This document shows, piece by piece, positions 34,508-43,049 of a DNA stretch of 64,000 nucleotides (position 1 is the first letter of the stretch; every line of letters starts with the position of its first letter). Below the pieces are notes generated by a model. It did not search any database. It saw nothing but the letters and a program-made list of their open reading frames with translations, and was not told the origin of the DNA. The position numbers and the translations under genes were made by a program. This DNA comes from Sphingomonas sp. YR710 (lineage in GTDB: Bacteria; Pseudomonadota; Alphaproteobacteria; Sphingomonadales; Sphingomonadaceae): NCBI RefSeq assembly GCF_900101455.1, contig NZ_FMZJ01000001.1:1-64000 (forward strand). The letters are read 5' to 3'.

Positions 34508-35482
34508 ATGCCGATCAAGATTCCGGACAATCTGCCCGCCCGTGCCACCCTGGAAGCCGAAGGCGTGATGGTGCTGCGCGAGGCCGATGCCGTTCGGCAG
34601 GATATCCGGCCGATGCGGATCGGCCTGCTCAATCTGATGCCGAACAAGGTCAAGACCGAGACCCAGCTTGCACGCCTGCTCGGCTCTTCGCCGTTGCAGG
34701 TCGAGCTTACCCTCGTCAAGATGACCAACCACGTCGCGCGCAACACGCCGAGCGACCACATAATCTCCTTCTATCACGATTGGGAAGATGTCCGATCGGA
34801 GAAGTTCGACGGTTTCATCGTCACGGGTGCGCCGGTCGAAACCTTGCCGTTCGAACAGGTGACCTATTGGGACGAATTGCGCCGCATCTTCGATTGGACG
34901 CAGACCAATGTCCATTGCTGCTTCAACATCTGCTGGGGCGCGCAGGCTGCGGTTCACCATTTCCACGGCATGACCAAATATCTGCTGCCGCAGAAGATGT
35001 TCGGCGTTTATCGCCACCGCAACCTGGCGCCGGCCTCACCTTATCTGCGCGGCTTTTCGGATGACTTCTCGGTTCCGGTCTCGCGCTGGTCGGAGATGCG
35101 GCGGGAGGATGTGCCGGCCGATAGCGGCATGGATGTCCTGATGGAGTCGGAAGAGGCGGGCCTGTGTCTGCTCAACGATCCGGCGCATCGATCGCTGCAC
35201 ATGTTCAACCATATCGAATATGATTCGCATTCGCTCAGCGACGAATATTTCCGCGATCTTGCGTCGGACAAACCTGTCCCCACGCCGCACGACTATTTTC
35301 CGGACGACAATCCGAGCCAGCCGCCGCTGAACCGCTGGCGCAGCCATGCGCATCTGTTGTTCGGCAACTGGATCAACGAGATCTACCAGACCACGCCGTT
35401 CGTGATTGACGAGATTGGCAATGAGGTGTCTGCGCGAGCCGAGCGGCCCGCTATCGCCTTGCCGCGCAAACGAAGCGCCTGA
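34508..35482 (+). CDS. metA: Homoserine O-acyltransferase, predicted acetyl-CoA-specific
   Basis: A 324-residue MetA-family enzyme that acylates homoserine in methionine synthesis. The catalytic cysteine is Cys142 (FNICWGAQA); a histidine in MFNHIEYD and the following Glu complete the site. Acyl-CoA choice depends on residue 111: Gly in succinyl-specific E. coli-type enzymes, Glu in acetyl-specific Bacillus types. Here [11 protein letters not shown] places Glu at 111, so O-acetylhomoserine is the predicted product despite the metA family name. The start is ATG 34508, which aligns both numbered residues; an in-frame GTG lies nine bases upstream. The leader carries a riboswitch-like fold. It diverges from hisC. 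Confidence 0.92.
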   Translation: MPIKIPDNLPARATLEAEGVMVLREADAVRQDIRPMRIGLLNLMPNKVKTETQLARLLGSSPLQVELTLVKMTNHVARNTPSDHIISFYHDWEDVRSEKFDGFIVTGAPVETLPFEQVTYWDELRRIFDWTQTNVHCCFNICWGAQAAVHHFHGMTKYLLPQKMFGVYRHRNLAPASPYLRGFSDDFSVPVSRWSEMRREDVPADSGMDVLMESEEAGLCLLNDPAHRSLHMFNHIEYDSHSLSDEYFRDLASDKPVPTPHDYFPDDNPSQPPLNRWRSHAHLLFGNWINEIYQTTPFVIDEIGNEVSARAERPAIALPRKRSA

Positions 35483-35522
35483 CCTCGGGGGCGGCGACAA
35501 AAGAGACGGCTTATTTGGCCAT

Positions 35523-35570
35523 CTAGGACGCGATATCTCGCCGGGCGTGAAGCACGCGCTTGGCAGTCAC
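35523..35570 (-). pseudogene. parE: Remnant of a ParE-type toxin gene
   Basis: GTG at 35570 overlaps the antitoxin TGA (GTGA), the usual parD-parE junction. It reads VTAKRVLHARRDIAS before a TAG at 35523. This resembles the first residues of ParE/RelE toxins (basic strand, then an R..DI helix), but the frame stops after 15 codons and metA ends 40 bases later. The toxin body is absent, so the gene is truncated or deleted. Confidence 0.5.
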
Positions 35571-35806
35571 CGTGCGACGCGGTTCCGTGCCCGATCGCGC
35601 AAGTCGTCAAAATATGCTGCGCCAATGACGTCGGTCGGCGCGGTCTCAGCGCCATCGAGCAAGAGCAGGCGAACCTTTTGGCGGTCCCGATCCTTGCGGA
35701 TCAACTCCCTCACATATTCGCAGCTGGTCCCGAAACCCCGCCCAGCGACTTGTTGATCGACGAAGTTTTTAAGGGTTTCCGGTAGAGATATGTTCATCGT
35801 ACTCAT
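35567..35806 (-). CDS. parD: ParD-family antitoxin (orphan)
   Basis: A 79-residue antitoxin with an N-terminal ribbon-helix-helix DNA-binding domain (MSTMNISLPETLKNFVDQQV, then GFGTSCEYVRELIRKDRDRQ) and a C-terminal toxin-binding tail (YFDDLRDRARNRVAR). This is the CC2985/ParD family. AAGGAAG precedes ATG 35806. The expected toxin partner survives only as a 15-codon stub, so the antitoxin is effectively orphaned. A 16-bp palindrome just upstream is a candidate operator for autorepression. Orphan antitoxins can neutralise toxins elsewhere or simply be decaying; the sequence cannot decide. Confidence 0.87.
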   Translation of the reverse strand: MSTMNISLPETLKNFVDQQVAGRGFGTSCEYVRELIRKDRDRQKVRLLLLDGAETAPTDVIGAAYFDDLRDRARNRVAR

Positions 35807-35826
35807 ATGAACTTCCTTAGCGGCTT

Positions 35827-35842
35827 TGGCAAAATTTGGCCA
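35827..35842. promoter_or_regulatory. Candidate ParD operator palindrome
   Basis: TGGCAAAATTTGGCCA matches its own reverse complement at 14 of 16 positions and ends about 20 bases upstream of the parD ATG. Ribbon-helix-helix antitoxins bind such short palindromes over their own promoters. Confidence 0.45.
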
Positions 35843-35849
35843 GATTGTG

Positions 35850-35861
35850 CCCCCCCCCCCC
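35850..35861. repeat. 12-C homopolymer tract upstream of parD
   Basis: Twelve consecutive C (G on the parD strand) lie 44 bases before the parD start, next to the candidate operator. Such tracts are slippage-prone and are also frequent sequencing-error sites. Confidence 0.9.
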
Positions 35862-36036
35862 GATAACGCGTGGCAAATCTCGCGCCATCGGGGCGTTCCC
35901 AGGGGATTCTCGTCAAGGAGGCCTGCACAATCACGCTTGTGAAGGCCCCGATTGCGAGCCTGGCGCGGGTCCATGAAAGATCGACTGCTTCAGATGGCGG
36001 GACCGTCGGCATTTGCAAGCGACGCCCGCGCTCTGA

Positions 36037-38133
36037 TCACACCCGTTCGGCCGCCGAAATTGCGTCGGCCGCCCGCAGCGCCGCCAATATCTTCATCAGA
36101 TGCTGGACGTCGTGGACCTCGATCGTCACGTCGTTCGTGTGGAAGCTGCGGTCGCGGTGCGACAGCGACAGGTTGACGATGTTGGCCTTGTGCGCGCCCA
36201 ATATGCCGGCCATCACGCCAAGCGAGCCGGGCTCGTTCTTCACGATCACGCGCAGTTTGGCGGTGCCGCCATCGGCCTTGTCGCCCCACGCCAGATCGAC
36301 CCAGTCGGCATCCTGGCTGTCGGCCAGCTTCGGGCATTCGATCATATGGACTTCGACCGGTTGGTCTTCGCGGCGCAGTCCGACGATGCGGTCTCCCGGC
36401 ACGGGATTGCAGCACGGCGCGAGCTGAAAGGCCACGCCCGGCGTCAATCCCTTGATCGAAATCGCCTCGCGTTGATGGGGGACCTCGCGCTTCACCCCTG
36501 CCTTCTCGGCGCTGCCGGGCATCAGCGCATCCATCACCGTCGCATCGTCGACAAGCTTGCGGGCGATCGCCTCCATCAAGGTTTCTTCATCCGGAACCTT
36601 GAGGCGTTTGAGTGCATTGCGAATGGCGTCCGGGCCGAGCTGGGCCGGGATGCGGCCGACGATCTCCTTGTAGAATTTCCGGCCAAGCGCGACCATCTCC
36701 TCGCGCTCCTTATGGCGAACGAAGCGCCGGATCGATGAGCGGGCCTTGCCGGTGATCGCATAACTCAACCATTCCGGCTGCGGTTCCTGCGCCTTCGATC
36801 GCAATATCTGGACCTGATCGCCATTTTCAAGCGGCGTGCGCAGCGGGACGACGCGACCGTTTACCTTCGCCCCGACGGCCTGATCTCCCAGATCGGTGTG
36901 GACAGCATAAGCGAAGTCGATCGGCGTCGATCCCTTGGGCAACTGGATCAGTTCGCCGGTCGGGCTGAACGCGAAGATGCGATCCTGATACATCGCCATC
37001 CGCGTATGTTCGAGAAGTTCCTCCGGATTATCGGCATGTTCCAGGATGTCGACCAGATCGCGGATCCAGCCCGAATTGCCCTCGCTCCGCGCTGGCTGGC
37101 CCAGCTTGTAGGCCCAATGTGCGGCCAAGCCATATTCGGCCTCGGCATGCATGTCCTCGGTGCGGATCTGGATTTCGATGCGCATCTTTTCCGAATGGAT
37201 CACCGACGTGTGCAGCGAGCGATAACCATTGCGCTTGGGTGTGGAGATATAATCCTTGAACCGGCCCGGCACCATCGGCCACCGCTGATGGACAATGCCG
37301 AGCGCGCGATAGCATTCGTCGACGGTCTTCACGATCACGCGAAACGCCATCACGTCGGACAATTGCTCGAAGCTGATGTGCCGTTCGGCCATCTTCTTCC
37401 AGATCGAATAAGGGTGCTTTTCGCGCCCCATAATCTCAGCCTGAATTCCGTTGCGGCCCAGCTGCAGCCGGATCCCCGATCCGATCCGCGAGATCAGATC
37501 GCCGCCGCCTTCGCGAAGCTGATCGAGGCGTTTGGTGATCGAATCATAGGCGTCCGGTTCCAGCTGCTGGAACGCCAAAGTCTGCATCTCGCGCATGAAT
37601 TCATACATGCCGATCCGCTCGGCGAGCGGGGCGTAGATATCCATCGTCTCCTTGGCAATCCGCCGGCGCTTGGCCTCGGACGGGATGTGATGGAGCGTCC
37701 GCATATTGTGCAGCCGATCGGCCAGCTTGACGAGCAGAACCCGGATATCGCTCGACATGGCGAGCAGAAATTTGCGCAGATTTTCCGCGGCGCGCTCGTT
37801 TTCGGTCTGCGCTTCGATTTTCGAGAGTTTGGTGACTCCGTCGACCAGCCGCGCGACCGACGCGCCAAATATCTTCTCGATCTGTTCAGCGGTCGCGACC
37901 GTGTCTTCGATGGTATCGTGGAGGATCGCCGTCGCGATCGTCTCGTCATCGAGCTGAAGGTCGGTCAATATGCCCGCGACTTCGATCGGATGGCTGAAAT
38001 AGGGATCGCCGCTGGCGCGTTTCTGGCTACCATGTGCCTGCAGCGAAAACACATAGGCGCGATTGAGCAACGCCTCATCGGCGTCCGGGTCGTAAGCGAG
38101 GACCCTGTCTACAAGTTCATATTGTCGCAACAC
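36037..38133 (-). CDS. rsh: Bifunctional (p)ppGpp synthetase/hydrolase RSH
   Basis: A 698-residue stringent-response enzyme. The hydrolase HD domain is intact (AILHDTIEDT, His72-Asp73 with Glu76-Asp77). The synthetase domain has GREKHPYSIWKKM and RFKDYISTPKRNGYRSLH, the latter with the RxKD motif of bifunctional Rel/Spo enzymes. TGS (IFAFSPTGELIQLPKGSTPIDFAYAVHTDLG, about 385-445) and a C-terminal ACT domain (RVIVKNEPGSLGVMAGILG) follow, with an intervening LAPCCNPVPGDRIVG zinc-finger-like segment. It is therefore expected both to make and to degrade ppGpp, as the single RSH of alphaproteobacteria does. It lies 90 bases behind rpoZ, the common rpoZ-spoT operon. Confidence 0.95.
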   Translation of the reverse strand: MLRQYELVDRVLAYDPDADEALLNRAYVFSLQAHGSQKRASGDPYFSHPIEVAGILTDLQLDDETIATAILHDTIEDTVATAEQIEKIFGASVARLVDGVTKLSKIEAQTENERAAENLRKFLLAMSSDIRVLLVKLADRLHNMRTLHHIPSEAKRRRIAKETMDIYAPLAERIGMYEFMREMQTLAFQQLEPDAYDSITKRLDQLREGGGDLISRIGSGIRLQLGRNGIQAEIMGREKHPYSIWKKMAERHISFEQLSDVMAFRVIVKTVDECYRALGIVHQRWPMVPGRFKDYISTPKRNGYRSLHTSVIHSEKMRIEIQIRTEDMHAEAEYGLAAHWAYKLGQPARSEGNSGWIRDLVDILEHADNPEELLEHTRMAMYQDRIFAFSPTGELIQLPKGSTPIDFAYAVHTDLGDQAVGAKVNGRVVPLRTPLENGDQVQILRSKAQEPQPEWLSYAITGKARSSIRRFVRHKEREEMVALGRKFYKEIVGRIPAQLGPDAIRNALKRLKVPDEETLMEAIARKLVDDATVMDALMPGSAEKAGVKREVPHQREAISIKGLTPGVAFQLAPCCNPVPGDRIVGLRREDQPVEVHMIECPKLADSQDADWVDLAWGDKADGGTAKLRVIVKNEPGSLGVMAGILGAHKANIVNLSLSHRDRSFHTNDVTIEVHDVQHLMKILAALRAADAISAAERV

Positions 38134-38222
38134 CCCTCAATGATGGGGGTAGGAGATGCGCTTTTGCAACAGGTAAAGGCCGGAATTCGTGACTGAAATG
38201 CCACAAATTCCGGTCAACATGC

Positions 38223-38564
38223 CTATTCGTAGTCGGAACCGATGTTCTGGTTGCGCGGCGGAGCGGCAGCGGTGAGGCGCAGCGCTTCGGCCGAAGCCGA
38301 CAACGAGCCGATTTCATCGGGCGCATCCTCATCGTCGATGCGGACACGCTGAAGTGAGCTGACCACGGCTTCATGCAGGTCGTCGGGCAAAACGGTCTGC
38401 TCGGCGATTTCGCGCAATGCTACGACCGGATTTTTATCGCGATCGCGATCCAGCGTGAGTTCGGCCCCGCCCGATATCTGACGGGCCCGCTGGGCTGCCA
38501 TGAGAACGAGATCAAACCGGTTGGGAATCTTGTCGACGCAATCTTCGACAGTGACGCGCGCCAT
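38223..38564 (-). CDS. rpoZ: RNA polymerase omega subunit
   Basis: A 113-residue omega subunit that helps assemble RNA polymerase and forms part of a ppGpp-binding site. The N-terminal [31 protein letters not shown] is the canonical family start, followed by [15 protein letters not shown] longer, acidic, variable C-terminal tail is normal in alphaproteobacteria. It is co-directional with and just upstream of rsh, so the ppGpp target and the ppGpp enzyme are made together. Confidence 0.95.
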   Translation of the reverse strand: MARVTVEDCVDKIPNRFDLVLMAAQRARQISGGAELTLDRDRDKNPVVALREIAEQTVLPDDLHEAVVSSLQRVRIDDEDAPDEIGSLSASAEALRLTAAAPPRNQNIGSDYE

Positions 38565-38689
38565 ACTGAACGCTCCGATAGAAACAGGAGGTAAGGAAAG
38601 GGGGCGCGGCTAGCAGCCAGAGCCCGAAATGTAAAGGAAAATGCCGTCGGGATCGATCGGGATCGCCGCAGGTGTTGATTTTGCCGCGA

Positions 38690-39322
38690 TTATTCCTCGT
38701 CCTTCCATGCCCAATGCAGGCCACAGGGCGGAATGTTCCAAAATTCATAACCGTGGTCGATTCGCGCGAATAAAGGTTCCAGCAAGCGCACGACGTAAGG
38801 CGAATATTGATAGACCAGGAAAGCACCACCCGGCTTTAAGGCGCGGTGCGTGGCCTCAGCAATGGCTGGGCCAACACCCGATGGGAGCGTCGAGAAGGGC
38901 AGCCCCGAAAGGACATAGTCGGCCTTCTCGAAGCCGTGGCTGATGATGATCTCGTTCACGTCCGCTGCCGACCCGAGCACCGCCACGAAACGCGAATCGG
39001 TGAACTTGCGGCGAAGGAAATCGATGAAGACAGGATTGGTGTCGATTACGAGCAAAGTCGCGTCGGGCGCCAGATTGTCGAGGATCGTGCCGCAAAACGT
39101 GCCTACGCCGGGGCCGTATTCGACGAACAACTTCGTATTGGGCCAGTCCACGCGCGAAAGCATGCGGTCGATTGTGCGCTGGGACGACGGAATGATCGAT
39201 CCGATCATCACCGGATGGCGAAGGAACTCCCGAAAAAACAGGGCGAAGGGATGTGGTGCGGAGCCGGATTTACGGGCACTCGCGCTCCCTTCGAGCGCTC
39301 GCTCCGCCGAGAATTCACCCAT
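38690..39322 (-). CDS. PmtA-like class I SAM-dependent methyltransferase
   Basis: A 210-residue methyltransferase. It resembles the phospholipid N-methyltransferase family: FFREFLRHPVMIGSIIPSSQRTIDRML at the N-terminus, the SAM-binding FVEYGPGVGTF and LLVIDTNPVFID, then ADYVLSGLPFSTLP and LKPGGAFLVYQYSPY. PmtA-type enzymes methylate phosphatidylethanolamine at the membrane on the way to phosphatidylcholine. The subgroup here is short and could instead act on another lipid. It is encoded alone, upstream of rpoZ on the same strand, with a gap of about 125 bases. Confidence 0.84.
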   Translation of the reverse strand: MGEFSAERALEGSASARKSGSAPHPFALFFREFLRHPVMIGSIIPSSQRTIDRMLSRVDWPNTKLFVEYGPGVGTFCGTILDNLAPDATLLVIDTNPVFIDFLRRKFTDSRFVAVLGSAADVNEIIISHGFEKADYVLSGLPFSTLPSGVGPAIAEATHRALKPGGAFLVYQYSPYVVRLLEPLFARIDHGYEFWNIPPCGLHWAWKDEE

Positions 39323-39601
39323 GATGCTCCTGTCGGGCTGTTGGTCGTATGGTCTCCGTTCGCAAATGATGCTGCTAAAGGCAAGGGCAACGCTTACGGA
39401 CGGTTGGATAGATCAAACCTATTTGATTGCCGTAAGTTGCATGATGGTCGGTAAGGCCACCGGAACGCGGGCCGAAAGCGCCCGTCATCGCGTTGTCACG
39501 CTTCTCGCTTGTTTCGGTCGCGTAAACGAAATATTGCGGCGCACCATTTAACGTGTTCCTATCGTCTGATTGCGATACAACGGTGTTTCAGGAGGGTTCC
39601 G

Positions 39602-40486
39602 ATGCGCAGGCTGCCGCCGCTCACGGCCATTGAGGCATTCGTTCAGGTCGCACGATTGGGTTCGGTCAAGGCTGCCGCCGAGGAATTGGCGCTGTCTTCG
39701 CCTGCGCTTAGTCGCCGTGTGCAGGCGCTCGAACGTTTCATGGGTCGTAATTTGTTCGAACGTCGGCATCAGTCGATGATGTTGTCGTCGGACGGCGAAT
39801 TGCTGCTTGCGCGGATCGCGCCGGCGCTCGATGCGCTGACGCTGGCAATCGACTCGACATCGGGCGAGAGTGAGTTGCTGCGATTGCGACTGGGTGTGCT
39901 TCCGCTGTTTGCGTCGCAGCGGTTGATTGGCCGCTTACCGTCGCTCCGTCAGCGTCATCCTGAACTTCATATCGATATCGATACGGCTGCTCATGCGCTG
40001 GCGCGTCTGGGAGAAGGGGTTGATGCCGCGATCGTGCTGGCGCGCGATGTCGATTCGAGCCTTTACGGCCGCCGCATCGATCGCGATTGCGCGGTGGGGA
40101 TCGTGAGTAAATCGTTGCTCGAGGGCCGTTATCCGCTCCGGAAAGTCGAGGACCTCAGCCGGATGACGATTTTTCTTCACCGCGACATGCCCGAACTGTT
40201 CACGGCGTGGCGTGAGGCGATGGGCGTGCCCGATCTGGAGCCGGCTGCGGTCGATCATTTCGATTCGGGGCAGTTGATGCTCGACGCTGCCGCACAGGGC
40301 CTGGGTATTGCCTTCATGCTCGAAGGTCATTTGAACGAGGCGCATGATGATCGCCTGACCAATCTGTTCGATCAGCGGATCACCAGTCCGTACAGCTATT
40401 GGTTTGCCTGCCGTCGCCCGGCGCTGTCGAATCGGGCGGTCAGGCTGTTTCACGACTGGCTTTTCAGCACGATATCGAACGGCTGA
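39602..40486 (+). CDS. LysR-family (GcvA-like) transcriptional regulator
   Basis: A 294-residue regulator. The N-terminal winged helix-turn-helix (LPPLTAIEAFVQVARLGSVKAAAEELALSSPALSRRVQALERFMG) is the LysR DNA-binding domain; the PPLTAIEAFVxVAR opening is the GcvA/AmpR subgroup. The C-terminal periplasmic-binding-like effector domain spans about 90-290. AGGAGGG gives a strong ribosome site nine bases before ATG 39602. It diverges from the methyltransferase gene with about 280 bases between, and ends at a bidirectional terminator. Its target cannot be named; LysR genes often control a divergent neighbour. Confidence 0.9.
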   Translation: MRRLPPLTAIEAFVQVARLGSVKAAAEELALSSPALSRRVQALERFMGRNLFERRHQSMMLSSDGELLLARIAPALDALTLAIDSTSGESELLRLRLGVLPLFASQRLIGRLPSLRQRHPELHIDIDTAAHALARLGEGVDAAIVLARDVDSSLYGRRIDRDCAVGIVSKSLLEGRYPLRKVEDLSRMTIFLHRDMPELFTAWREAMGVPDLEPAAVDHFDSGQLMLDAAAQGLGIAFMLEGHLNEAHDDRLTNLFDQRITSPYSYWFACRRPALSNRAVRLFHDWLFSTISNG

Positions 40487-40496
40487 CGGTGAGATC

Positions 40497-40529
40497 AATT
40501 CCTCCCCGAGACGCGCTCGGGGAGGAATT
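40497..40529. terminator. Bidirectional terminator between lysR and ppiB
   Basis: AATTCCTCCCCGAG (40497-40510) and CTCGGGGAGGAATT (40516-40529) form a perfect 14-bp stem around ACGCG, with AT-rich ends on both sides. It sits exactly between two convergent genes. Confidence 0.9.
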
Positions 40530-40537
40530 TGGTTGCG

Positions 40538-41002
40538 TCAGGCGTCGGCGGCTACCTTCATCGACACAATCTTGCCAGGTGCGCGGGGCGGTTCGCCCTT
40601 CGGCAGCGCGTCGATATGCTCCATGCCCGATTCGACCGAACCCCACACCGTATATTGGCTATCAAGGAATCGGGCGTCATCGAAGCAGATGAAGAACTGG
40701 CTGTTCGCACTGTTCGGGTTCGAGCTGCGCGCCATCGAGCAGACGCCACGAACATGGGGTTCCTTGCTGAATTCGGCCTTGAGGTTGGGCTTGTCGGAAC
40801 CACCCATGCCGGTGCCAGTGGGGTCGCCGCCCTGCGCCATGAACCCGGGGATCACGCGGTGGAAGACCACGCCGTCATAGAAACCCTCGCGCGCGAGGGC
40901 TTTGATATGATCGACGTGGCCTGGGGCCAGATCGGGGCGCAGATTGATGATCACATCGCCGCTCTCCAGCGTCATGATCAGGGTGTTTTCGGGATCGGAC
41001 AT
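40538..41002 (-). CDS. ppiB: Peptidyl-prolyl cis-trans isomerase, cyclophilin type
   Basis: A 154-residue cytosolic cyclophilin that catalyses proline isomerisation in folding. Motifs: YDGVVFHRVIPGFMAQGGDPTGTGMGGSD with the catalytic Arg of FHR, FSKEPHVRGVCSMARSSNPNSANSQFFICFDDARFLD, and the final YTVWGSVESGMEHID. No signal peptide is present. GGAGATTTTCCG precedes ATG 41002; the longer in-frame start at 41128 adds unrelated residues. It converges on the LysR gene and diverges from mgtE. Confidence 0.93.
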   Translation of the reverse strand: MSDPENTLIMTLESGDVIINLRPDLAPGHVDHIKALAREGFYDGVVFHRVIPGFMAQGGDPTGTGMGGSDKPNLKAEFSKEPHVRGVCSMARSSNPNSANSQFFICFDDARFLDSQYTVWGSVESGMEHIDALPKGEPPRAPGKIVSMKVAADA

Positions 41003-41217
41003 CGGAAAATCTCCTCGACGGGTTTGAAAATCTGGCGTCGTCCCTATCGATTGATCGGCGCAGATGCGAGCGATGATTGCCGATCGGGCGGGTGGTAGCG
41101 CCCTTAGGCCGAATGCATATTCGAACAATCCTTCGGCGAATCGCGGCAGTGCGTGGATTTCATCGCCGCGCGAAATCCTCTAGGGCGGCGCGAGTTGTGA
41201 GTCCGGCGGAGGACGGT

Positions 41218-42624
41218 ATGAGCGAATCCGAATCTGAAACCGTCGATCTTGTCCGTTCGTCGAGCTTGCATGACGATGATGATCGGCTGAATTCGTCGTT
41301 CGTCGACGCGGTCATCGCCTGTGTCGAAGAGGGTGATACCGAGGGCGCGCGCGCCCTCGTGCGGCCGCTTCATCCCGCCGATATCGCCGATCTGTTCGAA
41401 CTCGCGCCCAAGGATATGCGGCGCCCGATCGCGGCGGCGATCGCCGAACTGCTCGACGGCGATGTGCTGTCCGAGATGAACGAATGGGTGCGCGACGAGC
41501 TGATCGACGCGCTGCAGCCGCACGAAGTCGCCGAAATCGCCACGCAGATGGATACCGACGACGCGGTTTCCATCATTGAGGAGATGGAGGAGGAAGATCA
41601 GCGCGCGGTGCTGCGCGCGATGGAGCCCGATGATCGCGCGGCGATCGAGGAGGCCTTGTCCTACCCCGAGGAATCAGCCGGCCGCTTGATGCAGCGCGAT
41701 CTGATCGCGGTGCCCGAACATTGGACGGTCGGCGATGTACTCGATTATCTGCGGCGCAACGAGGATCTGACGACCGATTTCTGGGAAGTGTTTGTCGTCG
41801 ACGCCGCGCATCATCCGATCGGCACGTGCAAGCTGAGCTGGATCATGCGCACGCCGCGATCGATCGCGGTCAGCGACGTCATGCAGCGCGAGCAGACGTT
41901 GATCCCGGTCGATATGGACCAGGAGGAAGTGGCGCTGCGCTTCCAGAAATATGCGCTGATTTCGGCCGCGGTGGTCGATCTTTCGGGGCGGCTGGTCGGC
42001 ATGATCACGGTCGACGATGTCGTTCACATCATCCAGGAAGAGGCCGGCGAGGACGCGCTGCTGCTGTCCGGTGCGGGCGAAGGCGACATCAACCAGCCGA
42101 TCCTGCTGACAATCCGCACCCGTGTGATCTGGCTGGTCGTCAATCTGGGTACCGCCATGGTCGCTGCTTCCGTGGTCGGACTATTCGAAGGGGAAATCGC
42201 CCGTTTCGCGCTGCTGGCGGCGCTGATGGGGATCGTGTCGGGCATGGGCGGCAATGCCGGCACGCAGACATTGGCGGTGGTCGTTCGTGCGCTCGCCACC
42301 AATCAGCTGACGGAATCGAACACGGTCCGCATGATCCTGCGCGAGTTCAGGATCGCTGGTGCCAATGGCGCGCTGCTCGGTATGCTGATCGGTGTGGGCA
42401 GCTACGTGATGTATGGTTATCCTTCGCTGTCGATCGTGTTCGGGCTAGCCATCCTGATCAACAACCTCGTTGCCGGACTGGCGGGCGTACTGATTCCGCT
42501 GACTCTGGAGAAGATGGAGATCGATCCGGCGGTATCGTCGGCGGTGTTCGTGACGATGGCGACCGATTGCATGGGCTTTTTCACTTTCCTGGGTCTCGCC
42601 GCGCTCTGGGGGCTGCACGGCTGA
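41218..42624 (+). CDS. mgtE: Magnesium transporter MgtE
   Basis: A 468-residue Mg2+ channel-transporter. Domains: a cytosolic MgtE_N superhelix (about 30-145, HPADIADLFELAPKDMRRP), paired CBS domains (about 150-275, YPEESAGRLMQRDLIAVPEHWTVGDVLDYLRR, then VSDVMQREQTLIPVDMDQEE), and a five-helix membrane domain from about 300 to 465. That last part includes ALMGIVSGMGGNAGTQTLAVVVRALA, the pore motif, and FVTMATDCMGFFTFLG at the end. GGAGGACGGT precedes ATG 41218. The N-terminal acidic stretch is the expected Mg-sensing surface. A DUF1489 gene follows eight bases later. Confidence 0.94.
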   Translation: MSESESETVDLVRSSSLHDDDDRLNSSFVDAVIACVEEGDTEGARALVRPLHPADIADLFELAPKDMRRPIAAAIAELLDGDVLSEMNEWVRDELIDALQPHEVAEIATQMDTDDAVSIIEEMEEEDQRAVLRAMEPDDRAAIEEALSYPEESAGRLMQRDLIAVPEHWTVGDVLDYLRRNEDLTTDFWEVFVVDAAHHPIGTCKLSWIMRTPRSIAVSDVMQREQTLIPVDMDQEEVALRFQKYALISAAVVDLSGRLVGMITVDDVVHIIQEEAGEDALLLSGAGEGDINQPILLTIRTRVIWLVVNLGTAMVAASVVGLFEGEIARFALLAALMGIVSGMGGNAGTQTLAVVVRALATNQLTESNTVRMILREFRIAGANGALLGMLIGVGSYVMYGYPSLSIVFGLAILINNLVAGLAGVLIPLTLEKMEIDPAVSSAVFVTMATDCMGFFTFLGLAALWGLHG

Positions 42625-42631
42625 TCGGCAT

Positions 42632-43045
42632 ATGGCGGCTGCACATCCCCTCAATATCACGCGCATAGCCTTCGGATGCGCCGACTTCGATGATTTGCGG
42701 ACGCGTCTCGACGCGCGCGCGCAAGACGGCGAAGTCACCATCACGACGCGCTACCGGCCGAAACGGGCCGAGGAGTTGATCGGGGGCTCGCTCTACTGGA
42801 TCTCGAAGCATCGCCTCGGCATGCGCCAGCGCATCCTCGGCTTTGCCGAGGCCGAAGACGGCCATTGCGTGATCCGCCTCGATGCCCGCCTCATCCCTGT
42901 ACATCCGGTCACCCGGCGCGCGCATCAGGGTTGGCGCTATCTTGCCGGGGCGGATGCGCCACCCGATCTGGCTGATAGCGTGGATCCCGAAGGCCAAATT
43001 CCGCCGGCGCTCGAGGCGGAACTGGCCAATCTGGGCCTGATATAG
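42632..43045 (+). CDS. DUF1489 family protein
   Basis: A 137-residue protein of the DUF1489 family, common in alphaproteobacteria and of unknown biochemical role. Characteristic segments: LNITRIAFGCADFDDLRTRL, TTRYRPKRAEELIGGSLYWISKHRLGMRQRILGF, and RLIPVHPVTRRAHQGWRYL. No membrane segment or cofactor motif is obvious. It starts eight bases after mgtE and is probably co-transcribed with it. Its stop almost touches the end of the convergent DUF2807 gene. Confidence 0.87.
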   Translation: MAAAHPLNITRIAFGCADFDDLRTRLDARAQDGEVTITTRYRPKRAEELIGGSLYWISKHRLGMRQRILGFAEAEDGHCVIRLDARLIPVHPVTRRAHQGWRYLAGADAPPDLADSVDPEGQIPPALEAELANLGLI

Positions 43046-43049
43046 AACC

